Assembly: GCA_964304625.1 (NCBI GenBank)
Contig: OZ199839.1
Location: 1,302,001 to 1,366,000, forward strand
Length of the DNA stretch: 64,000 nt
DNA from: Kudoa neothunni
Lineage: Eukaryota; Cnidaria
Direction: 5' to 3'
The notes beneath the pieces are model-generated. The model saw nothing but the letters and a program-made list of their open reading frames with translations, was not told the DNA's origin and ran no database searches. Every line of letters starts with the position of its first letter. Position 1 is the first letter of the stretch. The translations under genes and the position numbers were made by a program. Of this stretch, positions 36,024 to 48,806 are shown piece after piece.

Positions 36024-37345
36024 CGGTAGTGTATGATGCAACGCTGAAATTGGGGAGATGAAGATCGCTGCGTTGCATCCATTTTTGCGCTGGACACGTT
36101 CGAATAGCGCATGCGTTCGATCAAAAATAACAGTTTTTAATCGGTAATATACTCAATAATAATTTACTACGAAGAAAATATTAACTTGCATACCTTTTGT
36201 TATTAAAATATCGTTCTATATTTTTTGTTCTGAAAAAATTGTTCAAATGTTGAGTCAGCGTCAACCATTTTAAGGTCGGTTTATAATTGTCAAGCATTGA
36301 CAAAATTTTATTTAGAAAGAGTTTTCTAACTTTTGCCCATTAATATAGTTACTCATGGTTTGATATAATAACTTGATCAAAAAAATCAGAATCATCATCA
36401 ACCATGTCAAAATCAGGAAAATCTGGTGTTGTCAAAATATCTGAGGTGTCGACTACGTTGCTTTCAAGAGTTTCATCAATAATATTTGTTAATTCTAATG
36501 ATTTCTTCTCTTCAATCAGCTCAATTATGTAATGTTTAAATTGATCATCATCAGGAACATAATAGGAATCATCATTTAGTGGATTTTTAGAGAGGATAAT
36601 TGATTTCCTAAAGCAATTAACTATGGTTCCCGTTTTAATGTATTCCCATAATTTTATTGTCAAATGAATAACATCTAATACATTAGTTACCATGTAGCCA
36701 CAACATTGAAAATCGGTCTGATGTATGAATGTCGTAATTGGATTTATTTTGTGCAACATTTTAGAACTTTAACAATTCCATGATCCGGTGGCTGAAGCAC
36801 ACTGGTTATGTTCGAAGAAAAGTAGCAGTGTTACATTAGACAAATATTTTTTGGAGGTTTAATAAATAGTCGAGAAATAATAATGAAAATTTTCTTAGAA
36901 ATAGTGAGTTTCCTATTCTATTTTTCAAGAAAAGATACAAAAATGGAACTGGACATTAGACTTTTTTATTATCGTGCTATTTTATTGGCAAATTTTTCCA
37001 TCGCTTGGAACTTTGCATCTTTAGTATATGATATAAATTAGTAAAACCTTATAATTTCAAGTTTTTTGGTAGTCTAAAGTGGTTTTGTTTCATTAAAATT
37101 GACGCTCCATCCATTATTTTTTGCCAAGTTCAGATTAAGCGCTGCGCTCGAGCCATTTTTGAGTTAGATTCATACAGTAAGTTTTCAACCCTAATATTTT
37201 GTTAAGAACCAATTATTTATTGAAAAATGATCTATTTTGTATTAAAATATCTATTTAAATTTGAATTAAAACAAAATAAATAGTAAATAAGTAAATTTTT
37301 AAAAATTGCGTTGGAGCCATATTACGTACGACCCATACACTACTG
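36024..37345 (-). mobile_element. Tigger/pogo-like relic (third Tigger family)
   Basis: Inverted ends CGGTAGTGTATG at the left and the complement CAGTAGTGTATG at the right, both followed by GCAACGC or CCAACGC-like motifs inward. A TA precedes the left end (36022-36023); the right flank is TG, so the target duplication is decayed on that side. It encodes a C-terminal transposase fragment (next entry). Confidence 0.7.
36349..36759 (-). pseudogene. Tigger transposase C-terminal fragment (136 aa)
   Basis: An open frame whose middle part, HLTIKLWEYIKTGTIVNCFRK, matches the region after the catalytic core of Tigger/pogo transposases, ending in the conserved NCFRK block. A short acidic tail follows (DFDMVDDDSDFF). 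Upstream, INPITTFIHQTD resembles the degenerate end of the core. The N-terminal domains are missing or unrecognisable. It lies inside the terminal repeats at 36024-37345. Confidence 0.7.
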
Positions 37346-37500
37346 TGTTTCCTATTAAAAAATAAAAACTTTTTTCAGTCCTTTGAATGATATTTCAATA
37401 TATTAAGTATTACGATATTTAGAACGTACAAAGAACTCAATAGTATCAAAAAATAATCTCAAAAATAGCAAAAATAGGCTTTGTAACTGAAATAATATTT

Positions 37501-40500
37501 TTATTTAGTTTTGAGTTGTTTGAGGTTGGAAATTTCTAAGGAGATATTTCTGATGATGGACTTTTTGACCATGTCGATTACGTTGAGTTCTTCTTGGATT
37601 AAAACAAAATATGATTCCTATTAATATGAAAGACTTTAACAATAAGCAATGTGAGAATAAGAAACCTCTAAAGTGTTCGATGATTGTGTAACTTTCTCGG
37701 CAATTTTACCATCACAATACTCCAAAATGATTCCAAGGGACGTTTCCAGAACCAATGATAATAAATTGCTTGTGTTTATTAGTTCGTAAGGGATCTGTTT
37801 CAGTATATTTTCAATAACAATAATTGCGAGCAAATGGAAGGTTTTCCATTTGTTCGTATTGGGTATATCTCGAAAAGTTTGAAACAACGGAATTAAGGCC
37901 TCAAGAGTTATCTCGCTGTACAGTGGTGTTAAGTGACCGATCCATTTAATTATGCAATCGAACCGATTTGAATCTAGTTCATATTTATTCTCTTCGTCCA
38001 AAAAATGGTTGGAATGACCAGTTGATTCTAATATTAATGAAGTCTCTTGGTGTTGAATATCGAGAACAATTAATCTATTTATGATCTCCCCAATGCAAAT
38101 AATATCTTGATAAACTAATGAGTTATCGTATCCAGAAAATAGAATGACTATATTTAGGAGCACATTTAATACGTTGAATGTATTCTCATTTAGGTTATTT
38201 TTCATTATTCTAAAAAGTTCAGGTTTGAAATATTTTTCCCAGACATTAATTGTGTCGTCCACATCTCCAAAGTTTAAACCATAGCTCAGCAATAAATGGA
38301 CATTTTTTAATAAACACAGATAGATAGAATCAACATTCATGTGTACTAAAATAGCATGAATAATTTTGAGGCAGTCTGAATGAAATTGATCAAACTCGAA
38401 AGTATACAGTTCAAGTAAAATCGCAACTAAATTGCAAACAAAACTGATTCCTCCATCACACTCCTCTTCGAAGCAGTTGGAGCAGCCGAAAGGAACAGGG
38501 ATAGATTGAGCTTGTTCATTATTGTGGTGTAACGATAAAACGATCTCTTTGATTTCCAAAAGAAATTGTACAATAGAAAACCTAATTTTTGGAAATAGAG
38601 TCCAAATGAATTCCGAGTCATATCTACACAAGCTTTCTATTAGGGGAAAAAAGCATGGTTGGATTTCGATGTCGTCTAAGGAAAAATCGTGTGTGATGTT
38701 GAAGTTATCAATATAATTTATGACCAATAAGAAAACTTGTGGGCATTGATAAGAATGATGCTTTATCACACGTTTGAGACTATTTATCACGTTGTGAACC
38801 AAAGGTTTTAAATCAGGTGAACAATAAATCTTTTCTAACATCGCAAGTAGATTTTTTGTGATACTCAAAATGTGAGGAATTTCATCGATATCCATCAATC
38901 CATAAATGCAGTCGAAATTTTCACAAATCGATTCGCAAACAAGTTTCATCAATACCACTTCCTTATTTCCAAAAAATTCATCAAACAAACTTGAAAACAA
39001 TTTAAATATATGATCATCAAAATCTTCATGGAAAATCCAAGGGGCCTGGTTTATGATGCGGGCCATAGTGTGCATAGACAAAAGTTTAATATATGTGCAG
39101 TTGTGGCTCGTTGCGGTGTACAAAATAAACAATAATGTTTGTTTAATATAGGAGACATAATTAAATTCAAATGATACAACACACAAAGTTTTGGCATATC
39201 TAATAGCGGAGTACACAATTACTGGATTTTTGCTTAATAGTAACGGTCTAATAACTTTAAAGGTTTTCCAACAATGAATAAGTTTTTCTGTTGTTGTAGC
39301 TGTATTCACAAATATTAAAAGGGAATCAATTGATGTAGAAACAAATTTCCAATTAGAAGATTTGAGAAAATGTGTTGCTTTCACGAACAACACAATAAAC
39401 AAAGTTTTTTTTTGAAAGGAATGAAAAATTTCACCAAAACAAAATGAGGGAACTGTTTTATCCAGTTGTGAAAAAAAATCCTGGGATTTGATATTATCGT
39501 TGAACCAATGCTTTGGATTATTGGGATATGATTGTGCCTGGGAAACTAATAAATTATGAACTAAAGTAGGAAAGTGGTGTAAACAATTTTCATTAATGTA
39601 ATCGGAAAAGTATCGGAAAAATTCAGCGATCCATTTGTAAAATTTTATCATTACAGCACGTTCAATTTTTATGTTGGTTAACAGAGTGAGCATTTGTTGC
39701 AAAATGTCGTTAACATAAGGTCTAAAAACTTCGTGTCTATTATTAAGTATTAGAAGTAAGTTGTCTATTAGAAAGTATCCATTTGTTGTTGAAATCAATG
39801 CTTCCATCGTGACCATTAGTGAAGGTGTTAATTTGGAAAAGGTTCCAATGCAAGAATCAGATTTATATGTTGACAATAATTTGCGAAAGAGGTAAATTGA
39901 TAAAAGAGCAACCTATATTTTATTTTATTTATGATTTACAAAAAATTTAATCATCTTTAAACTATATTGCAATTTAGTTTCTATTAACAATTTACATGTA
40001 GATTTAAAATTATATGCAGTCGAACCTCGATTATCTGGAAAATTTGGGATCAACAATTTTCTTTCCGGATAATCAAACATTTATCGACACGTAATATCAA
40101 TATAATCCAGATATAATTTAAAATTTCGGCAAATTTACATTATTGAGGGCCTGCATCGGGTCTAGCCGGAAAGCATAGGTAAAAAGAAAAAATGAAAGTT
40201 TTTTCGACTTGTAGACTTTATATTCCACTGAAAATATAAAGGAAGGATAGTTTGCACATTTATAAAAGAAATGATGATTAATTTCGTTGTCTAAACTATG
40301 TTTTTGCGTTTATTGCCGACTTGGGTCCCCAATAATGTAGATTATCCAAAATTTCTTCCGGATAGTGCTATTTTCGGATAATCGAGGTTCAATTGTATTA
40401 GTTATAATTAAATTCATACTTCTGGTTTATCTGAACACTTTTTCAAACAATCCATAAACAGTCGGTAATACTGTGGCAATTGCAGTTGTGTGGTCTTGCC

Positions 40501-41118
40501 AAATATGCTGGGACATTTCCTAAATAATACTAATGATGAAGTTTGATGGAGAGCTATTTAAATACAGGCATAATTCGCAAACCATTCTAATTAGTCTTGA
40601 CTTTTTGGACGTTACACAGTCGACAAATAAATCAGCGATCGGTTCCCATTTGTTTTGGTTGTTCGTATTAATAACAAAAATAAGTCTGAGACACAACGAA
40701 AATAATTCGAGTTGATATTCCTCATTATCTTCGGCAACCATTGAGTTAATAATGGATAACATTGACGCGGTTGCTAATGTAACCGAAATGTTTTTTAAAT
40801 CAAAGCAGTTGGAAAATATTATCCTAAGTTGTAACATTGCCGTTCTCCTTATCTAAACATTTAATGTATTTTGATTCTAGGTGATAAATCCAAACATGGT
40901 TTGAGTTTTGAGAAGATAACGCCCGTAGAAGAAGCTGGATTTGCTTTCTAATTGAAATAAAATAAGTCCCAGGCTTCAAAATTAATCTAAATAGGCAAAA
41001 ATGTAGTTTACACTTCCGGAATGTCGTCCTCAAAAAAACAATCTTCTTCTCGTTCTCCCAAAATAGACCAAAACTCATTGATATCAATTGCTTGAAAATT
41101 ATTTTCATCTAGGTTCAT
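37501..41118 (-). CDS. Divergent importin-5 paralogue P2, intact (six exons, 977 aa)
   Basis: Karyopherin-beta nuclear import receptor made of HEAT repeats, as P1. Exons: 41118-41014, 40973-40896, 40852-40566, 40519-40420, 39912-37666, 37617-37501. Introns are 40, 43, 46, 507 and 48 nt. Exons 1, 2 and 4 have exactly the same lengths as in P1 (105, 78, 100), and all intron positions and phases agree. The joined frame is unbroken. It shares with P1 and P3 the YPNNPKHWF-type motif that replaces the importin-5 acidic loop, and the C-terminal shortening. Intron 4 is large only because a 379-bp MITE sits in it. Divergence from P1 is high at the residue level, so the duplication is old or selection is relaxed. 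Role beyond nuclear transport unknown. Confidence 0.87.
40017..40395. mobile_element. MITE (Tigger/pogo-type ends) in intron 4 of P2
   Basis: Ends CAGTCGAACCTCGATTATCT and the complement CAATTGAACCTCGATTATCC, with TA immediately after the right end (40396-40397). Ends beginning CA[GA]TxGAACCTC are typical of Tc1/pogo superfamily MITEs. It is 379 bp and non-coding. Without it the intron would be about 128 nt, matching intron 4 of P1 (118) and P3 (152). Confidence 0.82.
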
Positions 41119-43857
41119 CTCTCTAGAATAAAAATTAAATAATAACTTGAATTCTTTGATTTAAATACTGCAAATATAAATTAAATTCTGATGGTTGAAA
41201 ACTCTGATAGCACTCACTCGTTTGTTTAGAATGATTCTTTATTCTCGTATTTATATAACAACCAATTAATTAGTTATTTGACTATTGGAAAATTCTTTGT
41301 TTCGTCAATTTCTATATTGGTATCAAACAATATTAATTCAGTGATTTATTTACTAGTCATTATTAGCGGGTAATTGAACTATGTGAGACGAAGTATTATC
41401 TATTTTTTATTATTTCGATTAGATCATTATTTCACTAATTAACAGAGGTGCTCGCAGCCCCCAAAGATCTGAATAATTATCGTTAAAAATGCAAAATTTA
41501 GCTCCAACTTAATATAATAACTGTTTTAGCCGTTTTTTTTTATTTTGTTCGTTGATTTTCACAAAATTACCTAGTGTTTTACCTTGGAAATTAGTTTCTC
41601 GGAAGTCTAGTTGACAATAACTGGTGATGGCAATACATCAATATGATTCCTGAAAACGATATGTTTATTTTGTTATCCAAAATAGAGTCATGTATTGAAT
41701 TATTATTAAACAAATGGAGAAAAAAGAAATGACGTGGAATTAATTAAAAAAATAGTGAACTCTATTTGTTTGGGCTTTTGAGGAAACTGCATATGGATTT
41801 CTCCACTGTTTTTTAGTATAATTCATTAAATAAAACGCATTAGTTTTTTATATTATACGATGAGTGACCAGTTTTTTGTACATTTTTCAATCTACATGAG
41901 GATTGGATTACGACGTGCGGTCGTCTACTGTAATATTTTTGTCTAAACTCTTTCTAAGTGTGCGATTGCTGACTATATTTTACAATGAACTAAAAAATAT
42001 TGTCCAAAAATAAATATACCTCGATTGCTGGTTGAGTCATGATACAACAAAATATTTTTAATTATTTGTTTAATAAAATTTCAGATGGCTGGTTGAGTTA
42101 ATAACTAAAAATGAAATTGATGAAATTTAATAAAATTTGTATCTAATGTATAAACTTAAGCAGTAGTAAAAAATTATTGAAGGTTTTTCAGTGGAGGTAT
42201 TTATAGTCGTTTAAATATTTCAAATCATTATTAGATATTAGACCTGAAATTAGCTTTAATTTTTTGATAGGATGCGAGAATAAGGCATGTAGAGAAGCAC
42301 TAGTTTAGCTGGCGTGCTTATGTTTATCGTGTTCAGTTATCGAGATAAAGAAGAAATATTTACAGAAAGCTTTTAAAAAAATGACATATGGCTAGCACCG
42401 ATGAATTATTCAGAATAAGTAACCAGTTTAAATCCCAACAATTTCCACACAATTTTCTAAACTCATTTATACTGCATAAATGTCATATTAGCATTAGAAT
42501 TATATTAATTTTGGAATGTTTCATGAATTTTAGGAGAATTTAGAAGGAAAATAAATTAGATAATAGTCAAAATAAACATCACGTGATTAGCATTTTTTCA
42601 TATTTCTATAAGTGAACCTTGTTTGTGAATGTTTTTTTAATTTTTTAATAACTTAAATATAAATAATCTATTTATACATAAAATAATGTAATAATATAGC
42701 TCGCCTTTTTAACAAACAAAAAACAACCATTATGATGCAATTAACATGTTATAAATTAACGTACTAAATGAAATTCAAAAAAATGAGTACTTATGTAAGC
42801 TAGAAAGGTTGAAGGAATGTAGTTCGTAGAATAATTGGTTTTCTACGCTGAACCTGTTTATAACTGAATTCGATGGAAGCAACTCAAAAAAATTTAGATC
42901 TTCGTACCTACCAAATAAATTAAATCGTATTATAGGAGATTATGTTTCCACATATACCTGAATGTTTATTCCTTTACATAAAAAAATACAATTAAATTTT
43001 TATTTCGGAACTGCCTTCTTAAGTCAAATGATCACTTCTAATCGGGTTGCTAAAACAAACATATACGGGATAATTGGTCCAATATATTTACTAAATTAAT
43101 GAGCTTACCGCATTAAACCAGAAATATTAATATATAAAATTTAAATTTAAAATGTCTAATGTAATTAATGAATTAGTTATGTAATAACAGATAATATCAG
43201 TAGTAAAATTTCTAGGTATCAAAAAGGGGTGTCAAAATCTTGAAAACTGATAAAAATATGCCTTTTATCAGAGATTTTTTGTAAAATTTGAATTATATGC
43301 ACTAGACGTCAATAAAAATTATCATTTACATGAAAAAAACAAGATAAAACGGTCCAATGACTAGTTTTACAGACTTTTCCCCATTTCCAAAAGGACTAAT
43401 TAAACTGGTTACCTAGTGTAATGTTTCTTTTCATATATGTTACAACATAAAATAAAGATGAAGTGTCCGTTTATAATAATCATTAAGATTCTATATTTTG
43501 TGGTTCAATTAATCAAGAAGTTATTTAATTGAATTTTAATGCGATTCCGATCTACATGGCCAAGAATCTGACCCCTAAAATCAATTGAGTCTAAGTAATT
43601 AAATTTTTCTAATTAAAGGATTTTAAGTTTATTAAATATCTATATTGCTGCAAATAAAAAGGATAGCATACATGTTTTTTCTAAGTAACCAGACTTTGGT
43701 TACTACGCAATTTAAATGTCACAACTTTAATTGCTAGCAGATCAAATTAGGGGTGTACCTAATAAGAAAATCGTGAATTTGATCAAAAAGATAAGGATAT
43801 AATGTATTCTGGAGCATTTCAAGATGTACATTATGTTGATAATTTTATTAATCATTA
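41119..43857. other. Intergenic, AT-rich
   Basis: About 2.7 kb between P2 and the Tc1 element. I find no ORF, RNA gene or repeat structure that I can support. The part next to 41119 should contain the P2 promoter. Confidence 0.45.
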
Positions 43858-45180
43858 CTGGTTTTCGAATCCAAAACCGGACTTGTTGCAATCATAACCA
43901 GATTCATTGCAATCGAAACCGGAATATCTTAGCGTGTGTTTATTAAAAAAAATTTCTATTTATTTAAAAGAGCTAGAAAAATAAGGAGTTTATATGTATT
44001 TATATATATATTAGTACTAAATATATATGTTGTTTGAATCTAGTTACGGTTGATATCCATTAAGAAAAAACTTGGTTCAAAGAATGTTTCTGCATGTTGT
44101 AAATAACCTTTTGGATTATTCTCATTTACCATGTTAGAGGCATTTCTCATCCGATTCAGGAGATCTTCCCCTCCTCGAATTGGAGTATTTCTCCGATCAT
44201 TTGCCTTTATTTGAGCAAATACCTCCTCACAAGGGTTAAGAAAGAGAGAATACCTCGGCAGGAAATGAATTTCATAGGGAAAGGTATAGTAAATATCCTG
44301 GATAGAGTGGTGAAATCGAACATTATCCATGATAACAATATAATTATAGCCATCTCCTATAATATCTAGAGGGATTGACAAAAACTTTTTGAACATATTC
44401 CCAGAAACGATGCCAAGGGCGGCTTCATAGTTAATAATATTGATTGCGTTCACCGCGAGTATCATCGTCACATTGGAACCTCGATTGTTCGAAATTACAA
44501 TGTTTGGATTTTTACCTCGCAAAGCGCGGTCATGGTTCGTCATCATGTGTAGGGAAAAAGGGCTCTCATCAACACAAATTATATTTTTGTACGCATTTCG
44601 ATAGGAATTCTGGTATACCAATAGGCGCAAAGTTTCCTCTCGTCTATTACAGCGGGGATATTCCTACTAACTGGAATAGGTCTAACAACTTTATACGTGT
44701 AGTTTAATTTTTTGAGCCATCTACATACAATGGATGGGTGAATTGCGATGTCTAATTTTTCAATTAAACTCTGAATTCTTAGAGTGCAATTGTCTTCAAG
44801 TAGTTTTATTAATTTATCTTTAAGTTCTCGTGCTACGGCAAGATTTCTCATCTCTCCGCGTACAGTCTTTTTGGATGTATCAGTCACTTTATATTTTTTA
44901 TCAAATCACTCATTGTCGATTTAAGAATCCCTAGATACTCCGAAACGTCTTTCTGACACTTCCTTTTATTCACAACAAGATGGCAAGCAAGAGCTCTTTT
45001 ATCTTCGGGTGATGTATTTTTCGTGGCATCATGAAAGTTGCTTGTTTTTTATCTGTTTTTAATTGCGATAAATCTAATTTCAGTTACATCGAATTTGGTT
45101 TCAACTGCCAAAAATCTTGTTTCAGTTACAACGAATCCGGTTGTGATTGCAACAAGTCCGGTGCTGGATGCAATAACCGG
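43858..45180 (-). mobile_element. Tc1/mariner-superfamily transposon, complete ends (1,323 bp)
   Basis: Flanked by TA at 43856-43857 and 45181-45182. The left end is CTGGTTTTCGAATCC and the right end complement is CCGGTTATTGCATCC. Inside each end are two to four directly repeated units of the form ACCGGACTTGTTGCAATC, spaced about 22 bases, in inverted orientation at the two ends. These are probably transposase binding sites. It holds one transposase frame on the minus strand. Confidence 0.88.
44040..45031 (-). pseudogene. Tc1/IS630-type DDE transposase, two frame breaks
   Basis: The N-terminal helix-turn-helix region (SPEDKRALACHLVVNKRKC) lies at about 44910-45010. A second helix-turn-helix/linker block follows in the frame starting at 44887. 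The catalytic core in the frame 44630-44040 has the first Asp in ICVDESPF, the second in IMDNVRFHH and the Glu in LNPCEEVFAQIK, about 32-33 residues after the second Asp. That spacing is close to but slightly shorter than classical DD34E; which of the two Glu is catalytic is not certain. Single-base breaks lie just after the start codon and in an A run near 44585, so it is probably inactive or slightly mis-sequenced. Confidence 0.82.
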
Positions 45181-45939
45181 TATAAATAAACATTAAATAT
45201 AATAAATTATACCAGTATTAAAGTAGTTATTAACCCTCGGAAGACGGACCTCGAAAAACTTACGCGTGAGTCGAAGGGGGACCTAAGATACCTCAGAGAT
45301 TTTTCAACTTAATTCGTTCGCGAGGATATAAATTTTGTTTTGTGTAGTTATCACTTAAATTAATATAAAAGTAACCGTCCAGCATTTACAAATATTTAAC
45401 CAGCTATGAAAAAACACAAGCAATTTGTAGTCATCACTTTTAAGAAAAAAAGCGAGAATAAGCAAGAAATTACTCAAAAATATAGGTTATGTTTGCATAT
45501 AGCTATTAGTTAATTATTTGAAAATTTAAGGTTGGTTTTCTAGTGAATTTTTCATCTGAAGTGAACAACCGATAAACTGCCACAACAAAGATATCCGAAA
45601 TTTTTCTTTGATCTCATTGTTCGATCGTGATATTAAATCGCAGGAATATTTCCTTTCCTTCAAACAACTACCTTTTCCGTGATAATTTTTATTAGATGAT
45701 AAAAACCATGGCTGGTATAAAAAGAAAAATCCGGTTGGAACAAAATTAAATATTAATCGACCTATCCCTTCAAAATTAATATACTACTAAGGGCGCTCGT
45801 ATCTTGCAATAATCTCAGGATAATCTCCAAACATGTCAGTTTTTCCAGTAGAAAATAAAATCAAAACTTAATCATGCTCTTATTCCTTTTATTCATTCAA
45901 CAATTAATTTTTAATTAAAATTAAATAAATAACAAATAC

Positions 45940-46000
45940 TAGCGCGAACTGCCCAGCGTTGCTTGGGGAAGATTTCGCTTAGAGACATTTTTAATAGCAT
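45940..46000. repeat. Repeat terminus, left member of an inverted pair
   Basis: TAGCGCGAACTGCCCAGCGT then CTTGGGGAAGATT, found inverted at 53300-53359 with about 60 bases of similarity. Shorter related units TGGCCCGGC at 46260 and 46378 follow. It interrupts the TTAA element. Identity of the family unknown. Confidence 0.6.
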
Positions 46001-47194
46001 TCAAAAAATATGTTGAAGTTTCGATTTAACCCATAGAAACAAAATACAAAATAACTAAAAAATTTTAAACAACATACTTAACGAGTTGGATTATGAAATT
46101 GTAAATTATGGTCATTTCTTTGAACGAGTGTTCCAATCCCGGCGTTCATTAAAAATTTCGTGTCTCGGCACCAACGCTAAGTAAGTTAAGAGTAGCATCG
46201 TGTTTTCTTCATTCCCGAATTATTTAAGTCTCGTTAAAATGTTACCCTAAACGTTATTTCTGGCCCGGCTCAGAAGGTTTGTGCACCACTGTTTACGGGA
46301 GACAAATAAATAGAAAAAGTAATAGAAATCGAAGAAAACGTATGAATGCTAATTGATATTATTAAAATTAGCATCGCTTGGCCCGGCATAAACATTAGTG
46401 CATTATTCCAAAACGAACTACTAAAAATCGCTTCAATCTAAACATAAATAACTTATATAATTAGATGAAATAAGGGTACAACCATCTGCATCGAACTTAA
46501 TCACGGTAAGTTAAATTTAGCGGACGATTTCAATGAAATCTACGGACGCAGTATTTCCATTATAAAGCTTCAGTCAATATGATTTTAACATTCTCCATCA
46601 ATTCGTTATTAATTAAACATATATAAATTTTCATCATATCTAAAAACCATTAATAGAATCTTCAAAATGTGTTTATCATGTCAAATACGTTAAAACTCCA
46701 CAAATAAGGAGTGTATCTGCACGAATGTCTAAATTTATATACAAATTTAGATAACAACAGTTAACCAACATTTGGTAAGGCATATAAGCAGGAAAGTTAA
46801 CTCCAACCGACCACCAGCAGGTCATAAGTAGGTGTTAATCCTATTGTTGTACTCAAGTAATCCGTTAAAAAAAACTTTGAATGGACAAAATTACCATTTT
46901 CTAAACACTCCTTTTAACATTTGATAATGTTAAAACGATTTAAATATTTTCTGAAACATTGAAATTTTTTAAAAAATTTCATAAATGTCTCTTTATAAGG
47001 AAAAAATTAGGACGTACGTGCGTATTTGCTGACACACACGGTTACTTCAATTTTATATATATAGTAGATAGAAGAATTTAACAATTGTAATATCCTGTGT
47101 ATCCTCCTAAAATAAATAGCATTTTATAATTGTTCAATCAAAATTCGAAAAATTAGAATAAACAACGATATACACAAAAAACATACACTTGGTG

Positions 47195-48215
47195 TTTTTG
47201 GGGTCAATTTGACCCCAAAGTTTTTATTGCATTAATGATAACAGAATATTTAAAGAATTGAATGGTTGAGTTAGGTTGAATTCTGAAGGCAGAATACTGA
47301 GAAAATAATGAAAACATGTAAACGAGGTCATACGCGACGACACGGATGCATCCGTTTTACCGCGCCATTTACACGAAGTTACCCGAAACATTATGACCAA
47401 GGTCTAAGGAAAGCCTTGATGAGATTTTTCCCACTGATTATGAGAGCGACTCTAACGAATTATATTATGTTACTTATTTTAATTGTCGGAAATCAAATTC
47501 TGGTGGATCTGGCGATAAAAATGAGCATTTGAATTTGTTTTGCGATAAGACTAATGTTTATAGCCTAAATTATATACAAAGGGCGATATACAAAAATCCA
47601 TATTGTTAACGTGTGATCCAAGCTGGATTAAAATGGTTAAGTGACTATTTTTACTTTTTTCCCGATCTCGAGGGGCTTACGTAAAAATGATTACCAACTA
47701 TATGAAATTAATTTGTTACTCACGTTACAAATGAACTTAATTTATCAACATTTTAGTAATAAACTAAATTAAATTATTTTGACGCGTCAAAAATTGATTT
47801 ATCTCACTAATTCGTTACAACAAAATCCAAGTCGACTAAACCACAGGTTGCGCCAACAAATTCACACAAATTCGAATTTTTTGTATATACGAAATGTAAA
47901 TCCTTGTTAAAATATGAAAGAAGTTTGTCGATAAATTTTTATTGAATTTTACATGTGATTACATATCTATTTATCGCATTTAACAATGTAATGACTGCCT
48001 GAGATCCTTTTTACCCCAAAGCCCGTTGGAAGAGAAAAATTTTGTTTGAAGATACAATCAATATTCCACATAAACTTTAAGAATCTATTTATAAAAATAA
48101 TGTAGAAGAATAGAAGAAATTTTAAGTATCTCAAATAATTATTAAATATTTTATGAAAAAATTAAAATCCGTTTGGGGTCTAAAAGACCCCAAGCCCGTT
48201 AGAGGATTAAGGAAA
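47195..48215. mobile_element. Possible piggyBac-type fragment with palindromic subterminal motifs
   Basis: GGGGTCAATTTGACCCC at 47199-47215 and GGGGTCTAAAAGACCCC at 48177-48193; the latter is followed by AAGCCCGTTAGAGGATTAA, a TTAA-adjacent end. Palindromes of this form near CCCT/GGG ends are seen in piggyBac elements. An acidic open frame at about 47410-47600 (SLDEIFPTDYESDSNE) resembles the N-terminal region of such transposases, but no catalytic domain is present. Confidence 0.4.
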
Positions 48216-48351
48216 AAATTGTTTTTGAATTTAGTTTAAGGTTTATTTGATATTGAAAGATTAAATGGAAAATAAAAAGGTAAAAATAGAAATTTCGAAA
48301 AATAAATTAATTGGGGTTCCTAAAATATCACGTCTGTCCCGTAAGAATTAA

Positions 48352-48806
48352 TAAGAGCCAACAACAAACTTTATTTCAAAATAGGTAGATATTATTTAAC
48401 TAGTTAAAATCTAACAAAATACTTTGTATCAACTAGTAGAATATCGTCCCTCCTCATTTTCTATTTTAATAATAAATGTTTTCTAGAGATTGAAACAGTT
48501 AATCCATTATCATTATTTTTATTTACGCCAAGTTATTTTTTTCAGTGTTGCACAAAAATTATGGTAATTCAAAGTTTTGTTAAAAATAATCAAGAAAAAT
48601 CGACGTGATCTAAAGAAATAGCAGAACATAGTCAATGTACGTTTGAAAATTTCAAATGTTAATAAATAATTACGTCATATCTATATTGCTCATAAAACTA
48701 AATTATTCTATCTACATTTTATATTGCAAATAGACAAACGCTAAAAAACAGAAAAATTTCATTATTTTTCGCATATCGTAAATAAAGAAGAGTTTAGAAA
48801 AACATG
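48352..48806. other. Intergenic
   Basis: AT-rich, about 0.45 kb between the TTAA element and the 3' end of P3. Nothing recognised. Confidence 0.45.

Larger units (their letters stand above)
45234..48347. mobile_element. TTAA-flanked piggyBac-like element with nested insertions
   Basis: TTAA at 45230-45233 and 48348-48351. The left end is CCCTCGGAAGACGGACCTCG and the right end complement is TTCTTACGGGACAGACGTG. 45240-45938 matches the interior of the element at 21710-23776 and of copy B (10210-10815), including the empty Tigger site near 45780. The match breaks at 45939 and resumes only at about 48235, so roughly 2.3 kb was inserted between. That insert contains other repeat ends (next entries). 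Confidence 0.65.
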
